Assembly (NCBI GenBank): GCA_020634245.1
Contig: JACKCC010000019.1
Span: forward strand, 78,780-142,779
Reading direction: 5' to 3'
From: Ardenticatenaceae bacterium
GTDB taxonomy: Bacteria > Chloroflexota > Anaerolineae > Promineifilales > Promineifilaceae
Length of the DNA stretch: 64,000 nucleotides
The notes beneath the pieces were generated by a model that saw nothing but the letters and a program-made list of their open reading frames with translations, was not told where the DNA came from and did not search any database. Made by a program: the position numbers and the translations under genes. Numbering within the stretch: the stretch's first letter is position 1; every line of letters starts with the position of its first letter. This document shows, in pieces, positions 15,433 through 23,111 of the stretch.

Positions 15433-16554
15433 CTACTCCAACTTCTTCTGCCGCAGCAGCAAAATCGTACCTGTGTAAATCACGACCCCCAAGCCTAAAA
15501 TCGCCAGCAGTTCGCGCCAAAACACGTCAATTCCCGCCCCTTTAAGCAAAATACCACGGAAAATCGTCAACCAATGTTTGAGCGGGAAAATATTAGCAAT
15601 GGACTGCATAAACGGCGGCATCGTCTCCACCGGAAAAGCATAACCGGAAAAAATGACCATCACCATAATCACAGCAAAGGCGATGAGCAGGGCCTGCATC
15701 TGGTTGCGGGCTACGGCCGAAATCATCAGCCCCCAACCCAGTTCGACCAGCATGTAGATCAGGGCCACAATCATCAGCAGAGGCAGCGAGCCACGCATGG
15801 GCACATCAAAAAACCAGACAACCATCCCCAACATCAGCAAAAATTCGGTGTAGCCCAAAGCAATGGCCAACACCGACTTGCCCACAACCAGTTCAAAGGA
15901 ACTGATAGGCGTGACCATGAGCTGCTCCAACGTGCCCAATTCCCGTTCGCGGGCGATCATCATGCTGGCCACCATCGCCGCAATCGCCGCCGCGATAAAA
16001 CCTAGCTCCGAGGGAATCATGTAGTTGGATTCTTTCATCTCTTCGTTGAACCAGACGCGCAGACTCATATCCAATGGGGAACTGGGGGCTGGAGATTGGG
16101 GACTGGTCGTCAATCTTGCACCGTAGCTGGCGACGACGCCTTCACCGACCTCAACGGCCGTTTGCGCGGCCACCACATCTGCCCCATCGACAATTAACTC
16201 CATCGGGGCCGAATCAACACCAGATTCCAGAAGGTGGGCCTGAAAACCGGCCGGAATCACCCAGGCGGCCATGGCGTGCCCGGTTGTAATGTCGGAGGTA
16301 ATGTCATCCAGCGAGGAGACGTAGTACGGATCGAAAGTCCTGGCATTTTCCATCGCTACCACAATCGCCCGACTGGCGGGACTCATGTCCAGATCAAGAA
16401 CGGCCGTTGGCAGATGATAAATCCCTTGCGATGTAGACCAGGCAACCATTAACAGTTCCGACAGCGGCCCCAGCAGTACAAACGGCGCCAGCAGCCGGTC
16501 GCGGAACAATTGAATAAATTCTTTACGGATAAGGTTCCAAATGCGAAATAGCAT
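15433..16554 (-). CDS. ABC-2 type permease (YbhS/YbhR-like)
   Basis: A 373-residue ABC-2 permease: one N-terminal helix after the IRKEFIQLFRDR lead, a large external domain (about 45-185) and five C-terminal helices, with the coupling motif ARERELGTLEQLMVTP. An in-frame low-complexity insert (TTSPQSPAPSSPLD, about 16068-16112) lies in the external domain; on the minus strand it derives from a GGGGACTGG-type repeat. No ribosome site is visible because the repeat cassette at 16556-16593 directly abuts the ATG. It is one of two permeases that probably form a heterodimer. Confidence 0.9.
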   Translation of the reverse strand: MLFRIWNLIRKEFIQLFRDRLLAPFVLLGPLSELLMVAWSTSQGIYHLPTAVLDLDMSPASRAIVVAMENARTFDPYYVSSLDDITSDITTGHAMAAWVIPAGFQAHLLESGVDSAPMELIVDGADVVAAQTAVEVGEGVVASYGARLTTSPQSPAPSSPLDMSLRVWFNEEMKESNYMIPSELGFIAAAIAAMVASMMIARERELGTLEQLMVTPISSFELVVGKSVLAIALGYTEFLLMLGMVVWFFDVPMRGSLPLLMIVALIYMLVELGWGLMISAVARNQMQALLIAFAVIMVMVIFSGYAFPVETMPPFMQSIANIFPLKHWLTIFRGILLKGAGIDVFWRELLAILGLGVVIYTGTILLLRQKKLE

Positions 16555-16555
16555 G

Positions 16556-16594
16556 TTAGTCTTGTAGTCCTGTAGTCGAGTAGTCTGGTAGTCG
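16556..16594. repeat. TAGTCNNG tandem repeat, left flank of the S23 gene
   Basis: Five consecutive units of about 8 bases (TAGTCTTG, TAGTCCTG, TAGTCGAG, TAGTCTGG, TAGTCGGC). The same unit recurs in inverted orientation at 16972-17006, on the other side of the S23 gene. Confidence 0.85.
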
Positions 16595-16595
16595 G

Positions 16596-16958
16596 CTATT
16601 TGTGAAGGTAGCCAATAAAGCCATTGATAAGGCGTTTAACTTCGGTGGCAGTTTTGTAAGCGGTTTGACGTTGGTCTTCAGTGATGTATTTGCGATCCAG
16701 TGCCAGATAAAGTTGCGATTGAACCTCACTGGCTGAACGACGCGCTATTTTCAAAAAGCGTACAAATTCAGCATCCGTTCCTGCATCAAATCCTTCGGCG
16801 ATGTTGTGCATCGATGATCCCGCAGCAGAACGAATCTGGTTTCGCAATTCAAAATCCTTAGCAAAACCACCATCTTCCGAAAAATCATAAATCAGATTCG
16901 CCAACCCGCGTGCTTTCTGCCAGCTTTTCAAATCCTCAAATCGCTCAATCTTTGCCAT
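16596..16958 (-). CDS. Four-helix-bundle protein (S23 / 23S rRNA intervening-sequence protein family)
   Basis: A 120-residue protein of the S23 family: FEDLKSWQKARGLANLIYDF at the start, LRNQIRSAAGSSMHNIAEGF in the middle and a C-terminal helix ending NGFIGYLHK. The family is named after proteins encoded in 23S rRNA intervening sequences but is mostly found elsewhere as scattered single genes; its function is unknown. A related fold serves as the accessory protein of diversity-generating retroelements. Here it interrupts an exporter operon between two permease genes. It is flanked by inverted TAGTCNNG tandem repeats, as though inserted with them. Confidence 0.88.
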   Translation of the reverse strand: MAKIERFEDLKSWQKARGLANLIYDFSEDGGFAKDFELRNQIRSAAGSSMHNIAEGFDAGTDAEFVRFLKIARRSASEVQSQLYLALDRKYITEDQRQTAYKTATEVKRLINGFIGYLHK

Positions 16959-16971
16959 ACCTCAAAACCTC

Positions 16972-17006
16972 TCGACTACTCGACTACCAGACTAACGACT
17001 ACCCGA
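16972..17006. repeat. Inverted TAGTCNNG repeat, right flank of the S23 gene
   Basis: CGACTACTCGACTACCAGAC and following CGACTACC units are the reverse complement of the TAGTCNNG array at 16556-16594. The arms flank the S23 gene at a distance of about 380 bases. Confidence 0.85.
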
Positions 17007-18137
17007 CTAAATCTTCTTTTTGAACATGAGCGACGTCAGGACAAAAAAGATGACGCCGATGGCGGCCATGGCGATGACGAAGCCGCTGATTTCGGCCAGG
17101 CCGGCCCCTTTGACGATGACGCCGCGACTGATGATGACAAAATGGGTTGTGGGAAACATGAACGCTTCCATTTTGATCAGCGGCCCCATCAGGCTAAACG
17201 GGATGAGCAGGCCAGACATGAAAAAGCCGGAAAACAGGAAAATAATCATCGAGGCAATCATCGCCACCTGCTGGCTTTTAACGAAGACGGACAAAAACAG
17301 GGAAATGCTCATCGTGGCAAACAGGAAGATGACCGACAGCGCCAGATAGAGTCCCAGGCTGCCCTGAAACTGGACGTTGTAACCGTACACGGCCGTTGCC
17401 ACACACAGCGGCACACTCAAAAATCCGGCAATCAAATAGGGCGTCAACTTGCCCAAAATCAGCTCAAACCGGCCGATGGGCGTCGCCACCAGCCCTTCCA
17501 GCGTGCCCCATTCCCGCTCCCGGGCCAGCGCCAGCGAGGCGGCCATCGCCGGGACGCTCAACACAATCCCCACCAGCGCTGGGATCATGGAAACGGTGTA
17601 GCGCAGCGTCGGGTTGTACCAGGCCCGCAGCCGCAAATCGATGGGATCGGGCGGCATTTCGGCGATGCCAGCTTTAGCCAACTGCGTTTTGACTTCCTCC
17701 AGCGCAAACGCCTGGGTGTGGGCGCTGATGTGGCGGATGGCGTGTCCGGCCGTGTTGGGGTCTGTACCATCGACGACGGTTTGGAGTACGGCCGTTTCCC
17801 CCGCCAGCATCTTGGCCTCAAACCCGGCCGGAATAATCACCACCGCTTTCGCCTGGCCGCGCATGAGCAGCGACTCCACCTCGTCCAGACTGCGCGGCCA
17901 CTGCTCCAGGTTCAGCGCACTGGTGCTGCCCAATTGGGCAATAAATTCCCGCGACAGCGCGCTCTGGTCTTGATCCAGGACGCCAATGCGTACATTTTTG
18001 ATGTCGATGGAAAAGGCATAGCCCATCGTCACCAACAGCAGCACCGGCGACAGCAGCAGTAGGATAAACGAGGTTCTATCTCGCGTGATATGCCACCACT
18101 CTTTGCGAATAATCGACCAAACTCGACGCCAGTTCAT
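17007..18137 (-). CDS. ABC-2 type permease (YbhR-like)
   Basis: A 376-residue ABC-2 permease with the same plan as the one at 15433: N-terminal IIRKEWWHITRDR lead and helix, external domain, then five helices, and the coupling motif LAREREWGTLEGLVATP. The second of two adjacent ATG codons (18135-18137) is preferred, because AGGAG then sits 4 bases upstream instead of 1. It is the probable heterodimer partner of the 15433 permease. Confidence 0.92.
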   Translation of the reverse strand: MNWRRVWSIIRKEWWHITRDRTSFILLLLSPVLLLVTMGYAFSIDIKNVRIGVLDQDQSALSREFIAQLGSTSALNLEQWPRSLDEVESLLMRGQAKAVVIIPAGFEAKMLAGETAVLQTVVDGTDPNTAGHAIRHISAHTQAFALEEVKTQLAKAGIAEMPPDPIDLRLRAWYNPTLRYTVSMIPALVGIVLSVPAMAASLALAREREWGTLEGLVATPIGRFELILGKLTPYLIAGFLSVPLCVATAVYGYNVQFQGSLGLYLALSVIFLFATMSISLFLSVFVKSQQVAMIASMIIFLFSGFFMSGLLIPFSLMGPLIKMEAFMFPTTHFVIISRGVIVKGAGLAEISGFVIAMAAIGVIFFVLTSLMFKKKI

Positions 18138-18145
18138 CATTCTCC

Positions 18146-18225
18146 TAATCGTGATCGTATTCGTGATCGTTGTCGTAATCGGAAAAATCGATCACGATTA
18201 CGACAACGATTACGATCACGAACAA
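18146..18225. repeat. Inverted repeat cassette with CGTGAT/CGTAAT units
   Basis: TCGTGATCGTTGTCGTAATC on the left and GATTACGACAACGATTACGA on the right are inverted arms around GGAAAAATCGATCAC. Next to it (18231-18265) is ATCTGCGTTCATCCGCGTCC, a word class that recurs between genes in many bacteria. Confidence 0.8.
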
Positions 18226-18250
18226 AGCCAAAATCCGCGTTTATCTGCGT

Positions 18251-19285
18251 TCATCCGCGTCCTAAATCCACCCTCTTCAAAACACGCAGGGCGCGCAGCG
18301 TTACCCATTTGCTGGGTTGATTTTTCGCTTCAATGTCCGTCCAGGTTTTGCTGTTGTAGGTGTACTTCATGGGCCAACGGCCGTTTCCATCCTGATAACT
18401 CAGCAACAACTCAATCGCCGGTTTGAGCCGCGCATCCTGCCCGTAGCCCAACGCCATCAGCACTTCCAAATTTTGCAGGACGTCGGTCACGTAAAAAACG
18501 GGGAAGCCGAAACGGAACCAGCTTTGACTCGGCTTCTGGTCATTCCACGTTGGATAATCCGCCACGGCCGGATCGCGTCCCAACAAAAAATCGATGCCGG
18601 TTTCGATGGCCGCCTGAATGGCCGGTGTTCGCTGCGCTGGCGGCACTTTGCTCAAGGCCAGCATCGCCTTCACTGCACCCCAGGCGCAGGGTTGATGATC
18701 ATTGGCGCTGCATTGGAAACACGGCCCACTGTTGCCGCTGCGATAATAACGCACCGGCGCGTCGCGCTCTTCGGCTGGTGCAATCCCTTCGCCGGTAATA
18801 CTGCGCGCCAGCCAATCCAACGCCTCGGCCAGGCGTTCATCGCCCAGCCAGCCCAAATCAAGCAGCGCCGCCGCCAGATTCCCTTCCAAACAGTGAACCT
18901 CGCCGGTTTGTTTGGCGTCCATGCTAAACCCGCCATTCGGCGCCCGCGCTTGTTCAAGAAGGTATTCGCCGGCCGCCTTCACACGGGTATCGCGGCCATC
19001 AGCGCCTAATTGGGCCAAAAAGATGATTTGCCAGACAGTGCCGGTATATTTGGGATAGTAGCCGGGACCAGGTTTGACCCAGTAGCCGTCTGGCTCCTGA
19101 TTTTTCAGGATAATGGGAACCGGCCCGGTTTCCATAACCGCTTTCTGGGCGGCGATGAGGTCGGGGTCGGTTAACGGCCGTGCCAACAACTCCTTCAATG
19201 CAAAATAACGCACTCCCGGATTGGCTCCGTCCACTTCCAGCAACCAGGACAGCGGATCACCATTCAATCGTTCCCACCAATTCAT
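18251..19285 (-). CDS. Alpha/alpha-toroid (terpenoid cyclase/prenyltransferase-like) protein
   Basis: About 344 residues with repeated helical motifs of the alpha6/alpha6-toroid kind: QEPDGYWVKPGPGYYPKYTGT, ARAPNGGFSM and LSYQDGNGRWPM resemble the QxxxGxW-type repeats of cyclases and related binding proteins. Cys pairs occur at GPCFQCSANDHQPC. Length is half that of true squalene-hopene cyclases and no DXDD acid motif is evident, so a catalytic cyclase is unlikely. The start at 19283-19285 (MNWWERL) has AGGTGG 3-8 bases upstream. It sits inside the exporter operon between an ATPase and a permease; its role there is unknown. Confidence 0.75.
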   Translation of the reverse strand: MNWWERLNGDPLSWLLEVDGANPGVRYFALKELLARPLTDPDLIAAQKAVMETGPVPIILKNQEPDGYWVKPGPGYYPKYTGTVWQIIFLAQLGADGRDTRVKAAGEYLLEQARAPNGGFSMDAKQTGEVHCLEGNLAAALLDLGWLGDERLAEALDWLARSITGEGIAPAEERDAPVRYYRSGNSGPCFQCSANDHQPCAWGAVKAMLALSKVPPAQRTPAIQAAIETGIDFLLGRDPAVADYPTWNDQKPSQSWFRFGFPVFYVTDVLQNLEVLMALGYGQDARLKPAIELLLSYQDGNGRWPMKYTYNSKTWTDIEAKNQPSKWVTLRALRVLKRVDLGRG

Positions 19286-19296
19286 AATCCACCTCT

Positions 19297-19369
19297 GATG
19301 ATTAATAATCAATGATTGATGATTAAATTCCACACACCTAGCTAATCATAAATCATCAATCTCCAATCA
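19297..19369. repeat. Inverted TGATTGA minisatellite
   Basis: ATGATTAATAATCAATGATT with GATGATTAA on the left faces AATCATAAATCATCAATCTC on the right. Units are about 7 bases. It separates the toroid gene from the ATPase gene. Confidence 0.75.
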
Positions 19370-20314
19370 TTAATCTTCCTGCTCCGCCATCCGCTGCCGG
19401 ATGAGCGAAATAAACGCTTCTTCCATCCGCGGGCTGGTGCGGCGGGCGTCCTTCACAGTAATGTTGTGTGCCGCCAAAACTTCCCGCAGCCGGGCCAGCA
19501 TTCCATCCCCATCCAGGGCAAAGACGCGCAGTTGGTCGCCATAGGTCTGCACTTCGCGCACACCATCCACATCCAGCAAAACGTCGTGTGCCCGGCGCAA
19601 ATCGGACGGCCACAGGGCGATGAGTTCACCTTCAGTCATCGCCTTAATCGCTTCCGGCGTATCGCAGACAACGAGCTGGCCCTGGTACATCAACCCCACC
19701 CGCGAGCAACGTTCAGCCTCATCCATGTACGGCGTGCTGACCACCAGCGTGATGCCCTGCAAATGCAAATCAGTCAGGATGTCCCAAAATTCACGCCGCG
19801 ACACCGGGTCTACGCCCGTCGTCGGCTCGTCGAGGAAGATGATTTCCGGCGTGTGAATGAGGGTGCAGGCCAACGCCAGTTTCTTTTGCATCCCGCCGGA
19901 CAGATGGGCGGCGCGCCGGTCGCGGAATTCGGTCAGCCGGGCAAATTGCAGCAGCCGCTCGATGCGTTCCTGCCGTTCCGGGCCGGTCATCGCAAACACG
20001 TCGGCAAAAAAGTTGAGGTTTTCCCAAACAGAGAGGTCGCCGTACAAGTTGAAGCGCTGGGCCATGTAACCAATGCGGTGCTTGATGGGTTCTGGCTTCT
20101 GCACGGTATCGAATCCGGCCACTTTAGCCCAACCATCGGTCGGATCCATGATAGCCGCCAGCAGGCGGATGGTGGTGGTTTTACCGGCCCCATCCGGCCC
20201 CACCAGGCCAAATATTTCGCCCGGTTTGACCTGGAGATTGAGCTGGTTAACGGCCGTAACATCCCTAAACGTCCGCGTCAAATCGTGGGTTTCAATCACC
20301 CAATCAGTCATCAA
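19370..20314 (-). CDS. ABC transporter ATP-binding protein (YbhF first-half-like)
   Basis: A 314-residue ABC ATPase: Walker A GPDGAGKTTT, Q-loop in GYMAQRFNLY, signature LSGGMQKKLALA, Walker B IIFLDEPTTGVD. The switch residue lies in VVSTPYMDEAERC, where the usual His is Pro: TTHY reads STPY. A catalytic site degenerate in this way, paired with a normal one at 14424, matches asymmetric exporters such as YbhF, whose N-terminal half has the same STPY-type sequence. The gene overlaps the TetR gene by 4 bases (ATGA). Confidence 0.93.
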   Translation of the reverse strand: MMTDWVIETHDLTRTFRDVTAVNQLNLQVKPGEIFGLVGPDGAGKTTTIRLLAAIMDPTDGWAKVAGFDTVQKPEPIKHRIGYMAQRFNLYGDLSVWENLNFFADVFAMTGPERQERIERLLQFARLTEFRDRRAAHLSGGMQKKLALACTLIHTPEIIFLDEPTTGVDPVSRREFWDILTDLHLQGITLVVSTPYMDEAERCSRVGLMYQGQLVVCDTPEAIKAMTEGELIALWPSDLRRAHDVLLDVDGVREVQTYGDQLRVFALDGDGMLARLREVLAAHNITVKDARRTSPRMEEAFISLIRQRMAEQED

Positions 20315-20919
20315 ACCTGCTCCACACCCAGCGCCCGCAACGTCACCTCAGTAACCGCGTCAAACAGCGCATCCCAATCGTAGTTAAAGATGCCCATGCC
20401 GATGGCCAACGTTACGCCGTCAAACATGCTCAGCAGCACCAGTGTCGTCGCCTCCACATTGGTGACCCGAAATTCGTTTTCAGCGATGCCTTGTTCGATG
20501 ATTTGGCGCATCATATTGACGTAGGGCTGGTAAAACTGATCCATCAATTCGACCACATCGTCGTCATGCAGTGTTTGCGACCACGCTTCCATCATCACGC
20601 CAAAAAAGGAGGCAAATTCCTTGAATTCGCTGCGAAAAACGGCCAGCGTGTTCATTATTTTTTCGGCAGCGCTGCTGTTTTCATCAGCAATGACGGCTTC
20701 CCAGACCTGCTCAAACTGCCCCATGATTTCGCGGAATAAGCCGATAAAGAGTGCTTTTTTGCTGTTGAAGTACCAGTAAAGGGAACCTTTGCTCAAGCCG
20801 GCTTCGGCGGCGATGTCGTCCATTTTGGTCAGGTGATAACCTTGACGGCCGAAACAGGTAACGGCCGCTTCCAAAATCTGCTGTTTACGTTCGGCGGACA
20901 CATCTGGTTTAGGTGACAT
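20311..20919 (-). CDS. TetR-family repressor of the exporter operon
   Basis: A 202-residue TetR regulator. The N-terminal helix-turn-helix reads MDDIAAEAGLSKGSLYWYFNSKKALF (about 32-57, only part quoted in bases elsewhere); the C-terminal half is the variable ligand domain, TetR_C-like. The start at 20917-20919 (MSPKPDV) has AAGGCG 6-10 bases upstream; longer frames enter the preceding gene. It is the second gene of the operon and is coupled to the ATPase gene. The palindrome ACTGACTAGTCAGT upstream of the first gene is its likely operator. E. coli ybhGFSR is likewise controlled by an adjacent TetR-type regulator. Confidence 0.92.
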   Translation of the reverse strand: MSPKPDVSAERKQQILEAAVTCFGRQGYHLTKMDDIAAEAGLSKGSLYWYFNSKKALFIGLFREIMGQFEQVWEAVIADENSSAAEKIMNTLAVFRSEFKEFASFFGVMMEAWSQTLHDDDVVELMDQFYQPYVNMMRQIIEQGIAENEFRVTNVEATTLVLLSMFDGVTLAIGMGIFNYDWDALFDAVTEVTLRALGVEQV

Positions 20920-20920
20920 C

Positions 20921-21187
20921 TTACGCCTTGATCCGCCGCAACACCCACAGCATGACCGCCGCAAATCCAATCGCATCGGCGGCGCTGCCCACTAACCGCA
21001 GCCAGCCTTCTAGCCCAATCATTGGCGACAAATATTGGTAAGAAATATAGGCCCAAATCAAGCCCACCAATGTACCCACGCCAATGTCAACGGCGAGGCC
21101 ATACGGCGGTTCACTCCTGAAAGCCATTGGCAACAGCCAGGTCACCAAAACGCTGCCAACAAATGTGATTAATAAGCAAACGAACAT
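20921..21187 (-). CDS. Small membrane protein (GlsB/YeaQ-like size), first gene of exporter operon
   Basis: An 88-residue hydrophobic protein with three likely membrane helices (about 3-22, 28-50, 62-84), ending in RRIKA. I do not recognise a family with confidence. The start at 21185-21187 (MFVCLL) has a perfect AGGAGGT 6 bases upstream. It ends 1 base before the TetR start codon. Being the first gene behind the palindromic operator, it is co-regulated with the exporter and could be an accessory subunit. Confidence 0.75.
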   Translation of the reverse strand: MFVCLLITFVGSVLVTWLLPMAFRSEPPYGLAVDIGVGTLVGLIWAYISYQYLSPMIGLEGWLRLVGSAADAIGFAAVMLWVLRRIKA

Positions 21188-21214
21188 GCTCAACCTCCTC
21201 TCGCGCAATAACTG

Positions 21215-21228
21215 ACTGACTAGTCAGT
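21215..21228. promoter_or_regulatory. Palindromic operator ACTGACTAGTCAGT
   Basis: A perfect 14-base palindrome 27 bases upstream of the first ATG of the exporter operon and about 140 bases upstream of the divergent lipoprotein gene. Such sites are typical TetR-family targets, so autorepression is likely. Confidence 0.7.
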
Positions 21229-21365
21229 ACGGTATTAATATACGACTAATGTTTAAGGCTGTCAAGAGGGAAAACGGCCGAAAAATATGCTATACTGTAC
21301 TCACGCCAGAAGGTTCCGTGTATCTGTGGGATCCATTCATCGCAGATACGACCAGGGGGTTAAAA

Positions 21366-22487
21366 ATGAAGAGCCATCCCGCCCACATCGTACGAACCTG
21401 GCAGCTTATTTTCGTCGTAACCGGTTTTTTGACAGTTTTACTGTTGACCACCTGCCAAATAGAACCGGATAATTTAATAGCAACGGCCGTTCCCACCATC
21501 GCCGTCGTGCCCACCTCCACAACAGAAACAGCCACCACCACCGAGCCACAAGCAGAACTGGCACAAACATTACAAAATATCCTTGATCAAGCGGTCATTG
21601 ACGGTGCGTCCGGCGCTGTGCTGCTGGTTGACGCACCGGACTTAGATTTCGCCTGGAAAAGCGCCGCCGGGCAGTCGATGGCGGCTGATGAGCCGTTTTT
21701 GATGGCTGGCGGGGTGGAGATGGTGACGGCCGTTACCCTGCTCAAACTGTGCGAACAATCCCAACTCAACCTGGAAGACCCCATCAGCCTCTACCTGCCC
21801 GCCGATTTGGTGAACCGCCTGCTGGTTGTAAACGGTAAATCATTGGGCGAAACGATTACCATCCACCAACTGCTCAATCACACCAGCGGCCTAGGCGATT
21901 TTGCCGCTGATGGGATTGCGCCTGGGCCGCCAGTGGGAAAACCGGGCGAAACATTCCATCACAGCCGGGCCAATATCTGGCTGGCCGGCTTGATCATCGA
22001 AAAAGTGTCTGGTCTGCCCCTGCCCGATGCATACCGGCAGTTCATCTTCGAGCCTTTGGGGATGGCGCACACCTATTTTGCGTTGGATAAAGAGGCGGGA
22101 TGGCAAAAGGGCCGTCTCGTTTCCACTCTCGAAGACCAAAATCGTTTTCTCCGTACCTGGGCCAATGACGAATTGTTCGACAATCCTGCCTGCCAAGGAA
22201 TCATGTCCAACTGGATTCAGACGGATGACGCTGGCAGATACTACGGGCTGGGGATGCAGCGTTTTATCCTGGACGAGTGGGACTTTCCCGGTCTGGGTCA
22301 ATTGATTGGGTACGGCGGACAGTTCAACAGCCTAGCATTTTATTGGCCGGAGCAAAATGTGACGATTATCGGCACACTCAACAGCAATGAACCGCCGTTT
22401 GGTTTCGCTTCCATGATGTTGGATGTGATGTTGGCCATCCAGGAATACGCAAACAAGCGATTTATTATGGAGGACGGCCGTTGCTGA
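21366..22487 (+). CDS. Beta-lactamase/serine-hydrolase-fold lipoprotein lacking catalytic residues
   Basis: A 373-residue lipoprotein (lipobox LTTC, Cys30) with a Thr/Pro-rich linker (about 40-62) and a penicillin-binding-protein-like domain (about 68-365). The fold landmarks are clear: TIHQLLNHTSGLGDF and LAGLIIEKVSGLPL. All three catalytic motifs are changed: the SxxK motif reads GGVE (115-118), the YxN motif reads HSR (198-200), and the HxG motif reads GYGG near 315. A pseudo-enzyme with a binding or structural role is likely. The start at 21366 has AGGGGG 5-10 bases upstream and gives a proper signal peptide. The gene is divergent from the exporter operon. Confidence 0.88.
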   Translation: MKSHPAHIVRTWQLIFVVTGFLTVLLLTTCQIEPDNLIATAVPTIAVVPTSTTETATTTEPQAELAQTLQNILDQAVIDGASGAVLLVDAPDLDFAWKSAAGQSMAADEPFLMAGGVEMVTAVTLLKLCEQSQLNLEDPISLYLPADLVNRLLVVNGKSLGETITIHQLLNHTSGLGDFAADGIAPGPPVGKPGETFHHSRANIWLAGLIIEKVSGLPLPDAYRQFIFEPLGMAHTYFALDKEAGWQKGRLVSTLEDQNRFLRTWANDELFDNPACQGIMSNWIQTDDAGRYYGLGMQRFILDEWDFPGLGQLIGYGGQFNSLAFYWPEQNVTIIGTLNSNEPPFGFASMMLDVMLAIQEYANKRFIMEDGRC

Positions 22488-22509
22488 TGATCAAAGTAAA
22501 GGGGGTCCT

Positions 22510-22587
22510 ATGATTGATGATTTGATTGTTGATTTTCGAAAGGTGATGCGGCCATCCGGTCGCCCAAAATTTGGAGGTAAATCATGA
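22510..22587 (+). CDS. Possible 25-codon leader ORF before the first SnoaL-like gene
   Basis: ATG at 22510 with AAGGGGG 4-9 bases upstream opens a 25-codon frame. It ends TCA-TGA at 22585-22587, overlapping the ATG of the next gene. The ribosome site of that next gene is inside the frame, so translational coupling is possible. Its first half resembles the GATTGATGATT repeats seen elsewhere, so it may be chance. Confidence 0.3.
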   Translation: MIDDLIVDFRKVMRPSGRPKFGGKS

Positions 22588-23096
22588 AAACAGAAAAGGA
22601 AATAGTGGAAGCTTATCTGGAAGCCCTCAACCACCATGATATTGATGCCGTGATGTCACTGTATGACGACGATACGGTTTTTGAAATCGTAGATGGTGAT
22701 GACATTACGGGAAAATCAGCTTTACGGCCGTTTCAAGAGTTTTACAATGCCCTCAACAGCCAATGGCATTTGTTCGATTACGTTTCTGAACCGGGGCAGA
22801 TCGTATGCCAGGGAACGATGCAGAATGATTGGACTCGCGCTCTTGGCCTGGATGAAATGCACTACCCATCCATCAAAATCACCCTGCGCGATGGACTCAT
22901 CACTTCCATGCGGCCCGAAGCAAGCCCGGAAAGTATGAAGCAAGTCGAGCAAGCCAACGAAGCCTTTATGTCGTGGGCGGCAAAAGAAAAGCCGGAAGCC
23001 CTGGCCGAACTAATGCCCGACAAATTCACCTACAGCAAGGAAAGCGCCCTGAGCTTGATGACTTTACTACATGAGTGGCAGGCGGTACAAGCCTAA
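22584..23096 (+). CDS. SnoaL-like (NTF2-fold) protein, copy 1
   Basis: A 170-residue protein with a SnoaL/NTF2-like N-terminal domain (about 1-110): EIVEAYLEALNHHDIDAVMSLY followed by a FE.VDG..ITGKSALR segment. The C-terminal part (about 115-168) is a short helical extension shared by the three copies. NTF2-fold proteins bind small hydrophobic ligands or act as isomerases; the substrate is unknown. Ribosome site TTGGAGGTAAATC is the same in all three copies. First of three tandem paralogs. Confidence 0.8.
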   Translation: MKTEKEIVEAYLEALNHHDIDAVMSLYDDDTVFEIVDGDDITGKSALRPFQEFYNALNSQWHLFDYVSEPGQIVCQGTMQNDWTRALGLDEMHYPSIKITLRDGLITSMRPEASPESMKQVEQANEAFMSWAAKEKPEALAELMPDKFTYSKESALSLMTLLHEWQAVQA

Positions 23097-23111
23097 AATT
23101 GGAGGTAAATC

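Noticed and set aside
17142..18062. A 306-codon open frame antisense to an ABC-2 permease
   Set aside because: His/Arg/Gln-rich shadow translation of a membrane protein gene; no family features and the sense gene is certain.
18251..19285. Toroid-fold protein as a squalene-hopene cyclase
   Set aside because: Half the length, no DXDD motif and only part of the repeats; no isoprenoid genes nearby except menA far away.
19466..20383. A 305-codon open frame antisense to an ATPase gene
   Set aside because: Shadow of the real gene, spanning two operon genes on the opposite strand.
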